Source: Pseudomonas sp. KK4 (lineage in GTDB: Bacteria > Pseudomonadota > Gammaproteobacteria > Pseudomonadales > Pseudomonadaceae). Taken from it: DNA of 64,000 nucleotides. The DNA lies in assembly GCF_001984065.1 (NCBI RefSeq), contig NZ_LYVP01000005.1, positions 62,001 through 126,000 on the forward strand, written 5' to 3'. The position numbers were made by a program, and so were the translations under genes. Shown here piece after piece: positions 9,551 to 17,579 of the stretch. The stretch's first letter is position 1. Each line of letters opens with the position of its first letter. The notes under the pieces are model-generated. The model was given only the letters and a program-made list of their open reading frames with translations, was not told where the DNA came from and made no database searches.

Positions 9551-10456
9551 TTAAACCTTTTGCTCGTTGCTTATGCCATGGGGAACATGCCCGGTGGCGA
9601 CCACTTCCCGGGCCAACTCGCAATGGCCGGCCTGGTCGTCGAAAAACACATCGGCGGCGAAGGCTTCGAGGAACGCCGACTTGGTCAGGCCACCGAGAAA
9701 CAGCGACTCGTCCAGGCGGATGTCCCACTCGCGCAAGGTGCGGATCACTCGCTCGTGGGCCGGTGCCGAACGGGCGGTCACCAGGGCGGTGCGAATCGGG
9801 CACGCGTCATCGGGGAATTCGCGCTGCAACAGGTTGAGTGCCGCGAGGAAGCCCTTGAACGGGCCGCCGCGCAAGGGCTCACGGGCCGCTTCGCGCTCGC
9901 TTGCCTGGAATGCCTCCAGGCCGCCGGCCTGATACACGCGTTCGGACTCGTCGGAAAACAGCACCGCATCGCCGTCGAACGCGATGCGCAGTTCATCGCT
10001 GGCGGCGCGGCTGGCGCCCCCGGACAGAATGGTTGCTGCGGCAAAACCGGCATCCAGCGCACTGCGCACGTCTTCAGCGTGAGTCGACAGGAACAGGTCG
10101 CAGCCAAAGGCCTTGAGATAGGGGTAAGGGCTGCGCCCGCCGACGAACGCCGCCCGGGAAATCGCCAGCCCATAATGATGAATCGAATTGAACACCCGCA
10201 GACCGGTGTCGGCGCTGTTGCGCGACACCAGGATCACCTCGACCCGGGCGCGACCCAGGTGGGTGTTGAGGTTGAGCAGTTTTTGCACCAGGGGAAAAGC
10301 ATCGCCGGGTTCGAGGATTTCGTCTTCGTGTTCGATCTGATATTGCCGATAGGCCTCCACGCCACTCGACAGGTAGACCTTGTGGCTCGCGCTCAAGTCG
10401 AACAGCGCCCGCGACGAAATCGCCAGCACCAATTTGTCGTCGATGGTCTTTGCCAT
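9551..10456 (-). CDS. Cytosolic 5'-nucleotidase (NT5C1-like family)
   Basis: A 301-residue protein of the family related to eukaryotic cytosolic 5'-nucleotidase I. Visible landmarks are 'LVLAISSRALFDL' at the N-terminus, 'NSADTGLRVFNSIHHYGL' in the middle, 'IAFDGDAVLFSDESE' (a D-x-D-type HAD catalytic motif) near residue 160, and 'FFDDQAGH' near the C-terminus (a HAD motif IV-like aspartate pair). It would dephosphorylate nucleoside monophosphates. ATG 10456 has AGGGGGAAGG upstream. Confidence 0.85.
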   Translation of the reverse strand: MAKTIDDKLVLAISSRALFDLSASHKVYLSSGVEAYRQYQIEHEDEILEPGDAFPLVQKLLNLNTHLGRARVEVILVSRNSADTGLRVFNSIHHYGLAISRAAFVGGRSPYPYLKAFGCDLFLSTHAEDVRSALDAGFAAATILSGGASRAASDELRIAFDGDAVLFSDESERVYQAGGLEAFQASEREAAREPLRGGPFKGFLAALNLLQREFPDDACPIRTALVTARSAPAHERVIRTLREWDIRLDESLFLGGLTKSAFLEAFAADVFFDDQAGHCELAREVVATGHVPHGISNEQKV

Positions 10457-10481
10457 GCCCTTCCCCCTCAGGTAGATCGAC

Positions 10482-11438
10482 TCAGCGATTGCGTCGATCG
10501 ATAAAAGCCAGACTGCGATACAAGGCGTCGATCCGCGGCAGTTCGCAACCGGCGGCCTTCGCCGCTGCCAGCGGTCGGGCGTAGATGGCCTCCAGTTCCA
10601 GCGGCCGCTTGTGCAGATGATCGTGGTACATGCTCGGCCAGTAGTCGGGCATTCTCTCGGTCATCATGAACAACTGTTCGGCGTAACCCGCCGGCACCTC
10701 GTGACCACAGGCGATGGCGCCCTGGACCACTTCGGCCATCAGGGCCTTGATCAGCTCGCGGCTGTCGGTATCGGCCATCAACGGCGTAGTGCTCGCCCCC
10801 AACAGGACCGACAGACCGTTGTAAGGGACATTCCAGACCAGTTTTTGCCAGCGTGCCTGATGCAGGTTGGCCATGGCCTGGGAGTCGATACCGGCGCTAC
10901 GGAACAGGCCAACGCCTTCTTCGACAATCGCCGTGCGCATGTTTTCATCAAGTGCCGGCCCGCTGTGGTAGCCGACGTGCACCGCGCCCAAGGCCTGGTG
11001 AGTGATGACCCCTGGCGCCTCGCGATGGACGCAGATGTAGCAGAGTCCGCCGAGTACATGCAGTGAATCAGGCAGCAACTGGCGCAAGCTGTCCTCGACG
11101 TCCAGGCCGTTCTGCAACAGCAGCACCTTGGCATCGGGCGCCGCGGCCTGAAGGATGACCGGTGCCAGGTCGGCGTTACTGGAGGTTTTCGCCCCGACCA
11201 GCAGCCAGTCGCAGGGCGGCATGTCTTCGGCCGCCGAATAGGCCTGTACCGGGTGCAACGACAGTGCACCATGGGGTGCGCTGCGAACCTGCAGCCCACG
11301 TTCGGCCACCGCGGAAAATTCACTGCGCAGCAGAAAATGCACGTCGAAACCGGCACGCGCCAGCATCGCTCCGTAGAAACCGCCGATTGCACCGGTCCCG
11401 ATAATGCCGATTGTCGGCTTGGCAACTGCGCCCATCAT
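10482..11438 (-). CDS. 2-dehydropantoate 2-reductase (PanE/ApbA family)
   Basis: A 318-residue NADPH-dependent ketopantoate reductase family protein. The Rossmann motif 'IGIIGTGAIGGFYGAMLARAG' is at the N-terminus, and 'LLLQNGLD' and 'QARWQKLVWNVPYNGLSVLL' carry the conserved Asn and Lys of the family. Pseudomonas genomes often hold several paralogues, so the native substrate may not be ketopantoate. Its ATG (11438) overlaps the TGA of the thioredoxin-like gene in an ATGA junction, which implies translational coupling. Confidence 0.82.
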   Translation of the reverse strand: MMGAVAKPTIGIIGTGAIGGFYGAMLARAGFDVHFLLRSEFSAVAERGLQVRSAPHGALSLHPVQAYSAAEDMPPCDWLLVGAKTSSNADLAPVILQAAAPDAKVLLLQNGLDVEDSLRQLLPDSLHVLGGLCYICVHREAPGVITHQALGAVHVGYHSGPALDENMRTAIVEEGVGLFRSAGIDSQAMANLHQARWQKLVWNVPYNGLSVLLGASTTPLMADTDSRELIKALMAEVVQGAIACGHEVPAGYAEQLFMMTERMPDYWPSMYHDHLHKRPLELEAIYARPLAAAKAAGCELPRIDALYRSLAFIDRRNR

Positions 11439-11806
11439 GGCAACTCCTCTGCTGTTCGACTCAGCGCCTGACGGATCGCCCGATTGAGCTCGGGCGCGGT
11501 CAGGCGCGAATGCAATGCCCCAAAGAACTCACCGTCGCGCACCACAAACAGCGCCGGCAAATGAAAGACCTGATAACGCTCGACCACCCCGCCGTTGTTC
11601 CCGGCGTCGATCCAGCACAGCCGATCGACCGCCAGATTCATCGTCGGCAGCTGCTCACGGGCGAAACGGCAACTGGAGCAGCCGACGCTGGTGAAGATCA
11701 CCAGCGACACGCCGCTCATGGTCAGCAGCCGTTGGTCGGCGTCGAAATCGGTCAGCTGCGATTCGACCACTATACTGGGGGAAACAATGTCAGATGGCCG
11801 ACACAT
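11435..11806 (-). CDS. Thioredoxin-like protein
   Basis: A thioredoxin-fold protein of about 123 residues (longest frame starts at 11833). The redox motif is 'TSVGCSSCRFARE', with CxxC on the first helix, and the cis-proline loop is 'FHLPALFVV'. It is shorter than transmembrane thioredoxins and has no signal peptide, so it is probably cytoplasmic. I chose ATG 11806, but the start is uncertain because the 5' end overlaps the divergent PilZ gene. It is coupled to the downstream PanE-like reductase by a four-base overlap. Confidence 0.72.
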   Translation of the reverse strand: MCRPSDIVSPSIVVESQLTDFDADQRLLTMSGVSLVIFTSVGCSSCRFAREQLPTMNLAVDRLCWIDAGNNGGVVERYQVFHLPALFVVRDGEFFGALHSRLTAPELNRAIRQALSRTAEELP

Positions 11807-11819
11807 GGAGTCCGTGTTC

Positions 11820-12263
11820 ATGGGACGATTCATTCCTCATCCTGACGATGTACCCGTGGAATTGACCCTGCTCAAACCGGAGTGTATTTCCCGGCAACAG
11901 CTGCACACTATCAGCCTCGGGGGCATGGCTTGCAATTATCACCGCGCCTGGCGTCATGGCACGGCACTGGAAGTGCGCATGCCGTCGCTCAATCCCGACA
12001 TGCGCTTTCTGGGCTACGTTGCCTGGTGCCTGCGGCGCAAACATGGCTACCTGGTGGGCATCGCCTTCGTCGATGAGCAAACGCTGTTCAGTGCCCGCAT
12101 GGGCGAACAGGTGTGCCAGATCGAGCGTTATTGCCGCCAGCACGATGTGCATGATGACCTTCAGGAAATCCAGGCAATGGCGCTGGAATGGGTCCGGCAA
12201 CATGCCGACGAGTTTTCCCACGAATCGGTACGCAAGGCATTTGCCCAGCCCGTGCTGGAGTAG
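11820..12263 (+). CDS. PilZ-domain protein with a degenerate c-di-GMP motif
   Basis: A protein of about 147 residues made of one PilZ-like beta barrel plus a C-terminal helix. The second c-di-GMP motif (D/N-x-S-x-x-G) reads T-I-S-L-G-G and the upstream Arg motif (RxxxR) is only partly present (SRQQLH), so nucleotide binding is doubtful. GGAG at 11807-11810 supports ATG 11820; an alternative ATG at 11787 has GGGGGA before it but sits almost at the predicted transcription start (TATACT at 11771-11776). The 5' ends of this gene and the divergent thioredoxin gene overlap or nearly overlap. Confidence 0.72.
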   Translation: MGRFIPHPDDVPVELTLLKPECISRQQLHTISLGGMACNYHRAWRHGTALEVRMPSLNPDMRFLGYVAWCLRRKHGYLVGIAFVDEQTLFSARMGEQVCQIERYCRQHDVHDDLQEIQAMALEWVRQHADEFSHESVRKAFAQPVLE

Positions 12264-12446
12264 CAATGGGCGTCCGGCAGCCTCCCGGGGTGCAAAACTC
12301 ATGGCCAATGCCCCTTAAACCGCTGTCTGCCCATTGTCGAGCCACGGTGTAACGCGCTAAGGTTCGGCTCCCCGACGCGCTTAATTTGCTGTGCTCCGCC
12401 GCGCGGGTTCGCTGGCGGCCGGCACCCGTGACCTGACGAGTAAACG

Positions 12447-13523
12447 ATGGCTGATTTACCGATCAACGACCTAAACGTCGCTTCCAACGAGACGCTGATC
12501 ACCCCCGATCAGCTCAAGCGTGACATCCCGCTGAGCGATGCCGCCCTGCGCACCGTCACCAAGGGTCGCGAAGTCATTCGCAACATTCTTGATGGCACCG
12601 ACCACCGTCTGTTCGTGGTCATCGGGCCTTGCTCGATCCACGACATCAAGGCCGCCCACGAATACGCCGAACGCCTGAAGGTGCTCGCCGCAGAAGTGTC
12701 CGATACCTTGTATCTGGTGATGCGCGTGTATTTCGAGAAGCCACGCACCACGGTCGGCTGGAAAGGCCTGATCAACGATCCGTACCTGGACGACTCGTTC
12801 AAGATCCAGGATGGCCTGCACATCGGTCGTCAGTTGCTGCTGGACCTGGCCGAAATGGGCCTGCCCACCGCCACTGAAGCCCTCGACCCGATCTCCCCGC
12901 AGTATCTGCAGGACCTGATCAGCTGGTCGGCCATCGGCGCGCGCACCACCGAATCCCAGACCCACCGGGAAATGGCTTCGGGCCTGTCCTCGGCCGTGGG
13001 TTTCAAGAACGGCACCGACGGCGGCCTGACCGTGGCCATCAACGCCCTGCAATCGGTTTCCAGCCCGCACCGCTTCCTGGGGATCAACCAGGAAGGTGGC
13101 GTATCGATCGTGACCACCAAGGGCAACGCCTACGGCCACGTGGTACTGCGCGGCGGCAACGGCAAGCCGAACTACGATTCGGTCAGCGTCGCGCTGTGCG
13201 AGCAGGCCCTGAACAAAGCGAAGATCAAACCGAACATCATGGTCGATTGCAGCCACGCCAACTCCAACAAGGACCCGGCCCTGCAGCCGCTGGTGATGGA
13301 AAACGTCGCCAACCAGATCCTGGAAGGCAACCAGTCGATCATCGGCCTGATGGTCGAAAGCCACCTGAACTGGGGCTGCCAGGCGATCCCGAAAGACCTC
13401 GCCGACCTGCAATACGGCGTGTCGATCACCGATGCCTGCATCGACTGGACCGCCACCGAGACCACCTTGCGCAGCATGCATGCCAAGCTCAAGGACGTTC
13501 TGCCCAAGCGCGAGCGCACCTGA
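12447..13523 (+). CDS. 3-deoxy-7-phosphoheptulonate (DAHP) synthase, class I
   Basis: A 358-residue type I DAHP synthase, which condenses phosphoenolpyruvate and erythrose-4-phosphate at the entry to the shikimate pathway. The metal/PEP site shows as 'VVIGPCSIHD' (Cys ligand), 'MRVYFEKPRTTVGWKGL' and 'MVDCSHANSNKD' (His ligand). The regulatory N-terminal extension is present, so feedback inhibition by an aromatic amino acid is expected, but I cannot tell the Tyr from the Phe isozyme here. The upstream 180 bases have no gene. Confidence 0.95.
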   Translation: MADLPINDLNVASNETLITPDQLKRDIPLSDAALRTVTKGREVIRNILDGTDHRLFVVIGPCSIHDIKAAHEYAERLKVLAAEVSDTLYLVMRVYFEKPRTTVGWKGLINDPYLDDSFKIQDGLHIGRQLLLDLAEMGLPTATEALDPISPQYLQDLISWSAIGARTTESQTHREMASGLSSAVGFKNGTDGGLTVAINALQSVSSPHRFLGINQEGGVSIVTTKGNAYGHVVLRGGNGKPNYDSVSVALCEQALNKAKIKPNIMVDCSHANSNKDPALQPLVMENVANQILEGNQSIIGLMVESHLNWGCQAIPKDLADLQYGVSITDACIDWTATETTLRSMHAKLKDVLPKRERT

Positions 13524-13550
13524 TCGTCGCCTGACGCAAAAAACGCAGGC

Positions 13551-13583
13551 AAAAAAACGCCGGGTTGATCCCGGCGTTTTTTT
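13551..13583. terminator. Bidirectional terminator between DAHP synthase and the GNAT gene
   Basis: The hairpin ACGCCGGG-ttgat-CCCGGCGT is flanked by seven A and seven T residues. It serves the two convergent genes. Confidence 0.92.
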
Positions 13584-13604
13584 ATGTGTCCGTTTTACTG
13601 AAGG

Positions 13605-13892
13605 TCACTGGCTCAGCTTGGCCGCATGCCGCTGGTGACGCTCCATGTAGCGCTCGACATAGGAGCACGATGGAATGACCGTGTAGCCCATTTCCTCGGC
13701 GTATTGCAGCGCCTGCTCGGTCAGTGCGGCAGCAATGCCTCGACCGCGCAATGCGTTAGGCACGAACGTGCGGTAGATATCCAGGGTCTGTTTCCCCAGA
13801 TCCATATAAGTCAGGTAGGCACGATGACCGTCCACATTGGTCTCGAACTGATGACCAGCCTGGTCATGGTGGATGGACAACGCCTCGCTCAT
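13605..13892 (-). CDS. Small GNAT-type N-acetyltransferase (YjdJ-like)
   Basis: A 95-residue protein of the short Gcn5-related acetyltransferase type. The acetyl-CoA loop is seen in 'VPNALRGRGIAAALTEQALQYAEEMG', with the R-G-x-G-I-A pattern, and the C-terminal 'VIPSCSYVERYMERHQ' is the conserved family ending. The target is unknown. ATG 13892 has AGGAG-like purines upstream (GCGAGGAGTAGTG). Confidence 0.85.
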   Translation of the reverse strand: MSEALSIHHDQAGHQFETNVDGHRAYLTYMDLGKQTLDIYRTFVPNALRGRGIAAALTEQALQYAEEMGYTVIPSCSYVERYMERHQRHAAKLSQ

Positions 13893-14530
13893 CACTACTC
13901 CTCGCGGGTCTTGAATTCCGACCCCTACCTTACCGATGTTTTTCCGGCGAAGGAACATCTACGCCACCCCGTGCCTGAATGGACACCGAGAAGAACTGCA
14001 CCGATCTCGCGCAACCGAGCACGTACAAATAGTAGGCATCATTGGCAGAAATGCTCAAGATGCGCTCGTCATCATGCCGGTTGGCCAGTGCAGCTCCGGG
14101 TTACGCAGGAATGGCTCGACCAGAGGTCCCCCTGAGGTCGATCGCCCGAACATTGCCGGATGTTGGGATTTAAGACGAGCGCCCGTGTTTAAAGTCACCA
14201 GAACATGGAGAAAGATATGAGAGGCGACGCGCAAAATCCGAACAAAAGTGTAGACGAAACCATCTAGACACACTTTAGCCAACACCTGAAAAACAGCTGT
14301 TTGCGTGGGGAACTTTTCCGTGCCAACTCGCTCATCTCGGGCCTCGCAGCTGGATATTTTTTAATCACCTCAGTTAAAAGTTGCTCGAAAAAGAATCAAC
14401 GCCTACAATTTTTTTTGCTTCTTGCTTTACGTCAGTTTACTTACGACAAGTAATGGGTAGTATGTACGCCGGCTATTTCCTCAATCGGAGGAGAAAGCCA
14501 CTTAATAGAAAGTCCTTGAAGGGGAACACG
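13893..14530 (+). other. Gene-free 640-base stretch upstream of oprI
   Basis: No open frame here has a credible start, ribosome site or family match. The left half (13900-14200) is GC-rich and may be eroded coding sequence, because the minus strand reads 'PLVEPFLRNPELHWPTGMM' without a proper gene around it. The right half (14280-14530) is AT-rich, with long T and A runs, and ends in the strong AAGGGGA ribosome site of oprI; it should hold the oprI promoter and leader. Confidence 0.5.
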
Positions 14531-14782
14531 ATGAACAACGTTCTGAAATTCTCTGCTCTGGCTCTGGCCGCAGTTCTGGCTACCGGTTGCAGCAGCGCAT
14601 CGAAAGAAACCGAAGCACGTCTGACTGCTACTGAAGACGCAGCTGCTCGCTCCCAGGCTCGTGCAGACGAAGCATACCGTAAAGCTGATGAAGCTCTGGC
14701 TGCTGCTCAAAAAGCACAACAGACTGCTGACGAAGCTAACGAGCGCGCTCTGCGTATGCTGGACAAAGCTAGCCGCAAGTAA
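14531..14782 (+). CDS. oprI: Major outer membrane lipoprotein OprI
   Basis: An 83-residue Lpp-like murein lipoprotein. The signal peptide ends in the lipobox LATGC with Cys20. The mature part is one continuous alanine-rich heptad helix ('[28 protein letters not shown]') and the protein ends in R-K, providing the C-terminal lysine that can be joined to peptidoglycan. It is usually among the most abundant proteins of Pseudomonas. The adjacent convergent gene encodes an L,D-transpeptidase, the enzyme class that makes such links. Confidence 0.97.
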   Translation: MNNVLKFSALALAAVLATGCSSASKETEARLTATEDAAARSQARADEAYRKADEALAAAQKAQQTADEANERALRMLDKASRK

Positions 14783-14803
14783 TAATCCCTCGGGATTGTT
14801 ATC

Positions 14804-14835
14804 AAGCCGACCCATTCTTGGGTCGGCTTTTTTAT
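14804..14835 (+). terminator. oprI terminator
   Basis: The hairpin AAGCCGACCC-attctt-GGGTCGGCTT is followed by a T-rich run, 20 bases after the oprI stop. Confidence 0.92.
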
Positions 14836-14859
14836 TGCCCTGTGTTTTTTTTCAACGGG

Positions 14860-15855
14860 TTACTGCATTGGGTCGATCGGCGCACTCGACACCATCGGAG
14901 CGGTGGAATTGGGTACCGCGATTTCCACTGGCAGGCCGTCTTCTGCAGCGACCACGTCACGCACCACATCCCAGTTCATGCGCAGGTTGTTGGTGATGTC
15001 TTCACGCTTGAGCATCGCGTTGATCACCGCCGTGTGCTTGTCGACCACCGATGGGTTGCCGTTGTCGTCCAGTGGCGTGTGCGCCTCCAGGTAGACCTTG
15101 CCGCCACTCACGCCGAACTTGTAAGGGTCGTTGATGATACGCACCGAAGTGCCGACCGGCACCATGCTGGCCATTTCCAGCACGTTGTTGTTGAACATGC
15201 GGAAGCAACCGTGGCTGGTGCGCATGCCGATGCCGAACTTCTTGTTCGAACCGTGAATCAGGTAGCCCGGTGTGCCCAGGGTGAACTTGAACGGCCCCAG
15301 CGGGTTATCCGGACCTGCCGGCACTACGTTGGGCAATGGATCGCCATCAGCGGCGTGCTCGGCCTTGATCGAGGCGGGCGGTGTCCAGGTCGGGTTCGGC
15401 ACTTTACCGGTGATGGTGGTGTGGGCAATTGGCGAGCCCCAGCCTTCGCGACCGATACCCAGCGGGAAGGTGTACACCACGTTCTTGCCTTTGGGGTAGT
15501 AGTAGAGGCGGTACTCGGCCAGGTTGATGACGATGCCTTCACGCGGGCCCGGCGGCAGGATGAAACGCGTCGGCAGCACGATCTCGGTACCGGCGCCGGG
15601 CAACCAGGCATCGACGCCCGGGTTGGCCGCGACCATTTCGGAGTAGCCCAGATCGTAGGTGGTGCCAAGGTCAGCGAAGGTATCTTCGTACTTGGCCTTG
15701 ATCACTTGCACCTGGCCGACGATGTCTTCACCAGGCGGTGGCAGGGGCAGCTCCAATGCTGCAACGGGACCTGCTACACAGAGGGCGGCAAGTGTCAGGC
15801 AGCGGGTGACGGCAGGAAAGCGCGGCAACATCCGGAAAGTCCTTCGCATGATCAA
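14860..15855 (-). CDS. Periplasmic L,D-transpeptidase (YkuD/ErfK family)
   Basis: A 331-residue exported enzyme with a signal peptide ending near VAA-LE (residue 34). A LysM-like region follows ('YEDTFADLGTTYDLGYSEMVAANPG'), then the YkuD catalytic domain with His201 (LIHGSN) and Cys217 in 'MRTSHGCFRM'. The family forms 3-3 peptidoglycan cross-links or anchors lipoproteins to the wall. The ErfK/YbiS-like architecture and the position next to oprI favour lipoprotein anchoring, but the location alone does not prove it. Confidence 0.92.
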   Translation of the reverse strand: MIMRRTFRMLPRFPAVTRCLTLAALCVAGPVAALELPLPPPGEDIVGQVQVIKAKYEDTFADLGTTYDLGYSEMVAANPGVDAWLPGAGTEIVLPTRFILPPGPREGIVINLAEYRLYYYPKGKNVVYTFPLGIGREGWGSPIAHTTITGKVPNPTWTPPASIKAEHAADGDPLPNVVPAGPDNPLGPFKFTLGTPGYLIHGSNKKFGIGMRTSHGCFRMFNNNVLEMASMVPVGTSVRIINDPYKFGVSGGKVYLEAHTPLDDNGNPSVVDKHTAVINAMLKREDITNNLRMNWDVVRDVVAAEDGLPVEIAVPNSTAPMVSSAPIDPMQ

Positions 15856-15929
15856 CAGAGTATAAGAACGCGATTGTACACCGCCGCCCGTTATTTCGGG
15901 GAGCGCGCCGATAGCTTGCTATCGAGGCG

Positions 15930-16223
15930 TCAGAGCTCGAACCGCAGCTCCGGCCAGATCGGCGAAGTACCCCGCTTTTGCGATTCCAGAATGGCTCGGC
16001 ACAGCGAACACAGGCGATGGTCCTGGAACACTCGCCGGTCCACGCTCGACCAGCGCGGCTGCGCCGGCAACAGGCTGCCACACAAAGTCCGGTCCGCAGA
16101 ACCACCCAGCTCCAGCTGGCGGGTCACCAGATGAACCCGCACTTCCTGGCAGGCGAACAGATCCAGCTGTTCGTCAGGCTCGATCAGTTGGTAGGAAAAG
16201 AGTGACCAGGCGGGACGCGGCAT
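15930..16223 (-). CDS. Conserved hypothetical protein with a C-x-x-C motif
   Basis: A protein of about 97 residues (frame opens at 16235; ATG 16223 gives MPRPAWSLF). It contains four cysteines, including a C-terminal 'DHRLCSLCRAILE' C-x-x-C motif that might bind metal, and an alternating polar/hydrophobic pattern in the first half. There is no signal peptide. I recognise no named domain. It lies between the L,D-transpeptidase and tesA, on the same strand as both. Confidence 0.6.
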   Translation of the reverse strand: MPRPAWSLFSYQLIEPDEQLDLFACQEVRVHLVTRQLELGGSADRTLCGSLLPAQPRWSSVDRRVFQDHRLCSLCRAILESQKRGTSPIWPELRFEL

Positions 16224-16279
16224 CGGGGGCTCCAAATCGGGGGCGCCACATTAGCCGAAAGCACGCGTCTGGAAAAGTG

Positions 16280-16885
16280 TCATAACAGCGGTTTCAAGGT
16301 TGGCCAGACATTTTCCAGCAACTTGTTCTGGGCCCCGGCCGCCGGGTGTATGCCATCGGCCTGCATCAGGTCGGGATGACCACCCACGCCGTCGAGGAAA
16401 AACGGCACCAGCGGGATGTTTTTCTCGCTGGCCACATGGCTGAACACCTCGGCGAACGCCTTGGTGTAACGCACACCATAATTGGGTGGCAGTTGCATGC
16501 CGAGCAACAGCACCTTGGCGCCACTGGCACGGGAACTGTCGATCATTGAAGAAAGATTCTGTTGCAATTGCGTCGGCAGCAAGCCGCGCAGCCCGTCGTT
16601 GCCACCCAGCTCAAGGATGACCAGCTCCGGCTTATGCTCTGCAAGCAGCGCCGGCAGCCGCGCCTGGCCTCCGGCACTGGTGTCGCCACTGATGGAAGCG
16701 TTGACCACTTTATCGTCAAAACCTTCGCGCTTGAGCCGTTGCTCGAGCAACGACACCCACCCCAGCCGGGTATCCAGTCCGAAACCGGCGCTGATACTAT
16801 CGCCAACGATCAGGACGGTACCCGCCGCTGCGTTCTGGGCCATGCACATCAAGGCCAGGCCAGCACTCAAAAACCACACACGCAT
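16280..16885 (-). CDS. tesA: GDSL-type periplasmic acyl-CoA thioesterase / arylesterase TesA
   Basis: A 201-residue SGNH hydrolase with a signal peptide (cleavage near NAAAG). Block I 'GDSISAGFG' gives nucleophile Ser30, block II Gly is in 'ASISGDTSAGG', block III is 'LGGNDGLRG', and block V 'DGIHPAAGAQ' gives Asp and His. Homologues hydrolyse acyl-CoA, aryl esters and lysophospholipids. ATG 16885 or 16897 are both possible. It is divergent from, and nearly abuts, the YbbA/YbbP-like ABC genes, as in E. coli. Confidence 0.93.
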   Translation of the reverse strand: MRVWFLSAGLALMCMAQNAAAGTVLIVGDSISAGFGLDTRLGWVSLLEQRLKREGFDDKVVNASISGDTSAGGQARLPALLAEHKPELVILELGGNDGLRGLLPTQLQQNLSSMIDSSRASGAKVLLLGMQLPPNYGVRYTKAFAEVFSHVASEKNIPLVPFFLDGVGGHPDLMQADGIHPAAGAQNKLLENVWPTLKPLL

Positions 16886-16895
16886 CGGATTCTCC

Positions 16896-17579
16896 ATGGG
16901 CGCAAGCATTCTCACCGCGAAGAACCTTAGCAAAGTGGTTCCCAGCACGGAAGGTGAACTGACCATCCTGCACGAACTCAGCCTGGAACTGAACAAGGGC
17001 GACAGCCTGGCCATCGTCGGCGCCTCGGGTTCCGGCAAATCCACCCTCCTGGGCCTGCTCGCCGGCCTCGACCTGCCGAGCAGCGGTGAAGTCATCCTTG
17101 CCGGCCAGAGCCTGAGCAAGCTTGACGAGGACCAGCGAGCGCGCATCCGCGCCGAGCATGTGGGTTTCGTCTTTCAATCGTTTCAGCTGCTCGACAGCCT
17201 CAATGCCCTGGAAAACGTCATGCTGCCCCTGGAGCTCGACGGTCGCAAGGACGCCCGTGAACGCGCCACCGAGCTGTTGCAACGGGTTGGCCTCGGCCAA
17301 CGCCTGACCCACTCGCCGCGCCAGCTCTCCGGTGGTGAACAGCAGCGTGTGGCCATTGCCCGGGCGTTCGCCGCCGAACCCGATGTGCTGTTCGCCGATG
17401 AACCGACCGGCAACCTCGACAGCCACACCGGCGAGCGCATCAGCGATCTGCTGTTCGAACTGAACAAGGAGCGCGGCACGACCCTGGTGCTGGTGACCCA
17501 CGATGAACGCCTGGCGCATCGCTGCCGGCGCCTGATCCGTCTTGAAGCCGGCCTGTTGGTCGCCCCTCTGGAGCCTTGA
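16896..17579 (+). CDS. ABC transporter ATP-binding protein (YbbA-like)
   Basis: A 227-residue ABC ATPase of the LolD/MacB type. Walker A is 'GASGSGKST', the signature is 'LSGGEQQRVAIARAF', Walker B is 'VLFADEPTG', and the switch His is in 'LVTHDERLA'. It overlaps the permease gene by one base (TGATG) and starts divergently from tesA within about 10 bases. The partner permease points to an extracytoplasmic lipid or lipoprotein-related role rather than solute uptake. Confidence 0.93.
   Translation: MGASILTAKNLSKVVPSTEGELTILHELSLELNKGDSLAIVGASGSGKSTLLGLLAGLDLPSSGEVILAGQSLSKLDEDQRARIRAEHVGFVFQSFQLLDSLNALENVMLPLELDGRKDARERATELLQRVGLGQRLTHSPRQLSGGEQQRVAIARAFAAEPDVLFADEPTGNLDSHTGERISDLLFELNKERGTTLVLVTHDERLAHRCRRLIRLEAGLLVAPLEP

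Noticed and set aside
14055..14285. 76-codon minus-strand frame in the region upstream of oprI
   Set aside because: The translation has no clear start, ribosome site or family; it may be eroded coding DNA but is not supportable as a gene.
14818..16134. 438-codon frame antisense to the L,D-transpeptidase gene
   Set aside because: Translation is His/Arg/Val-rich with no domain, and the opposite strand encodes a complete enzyme with signal peptide and catalytic Cys.
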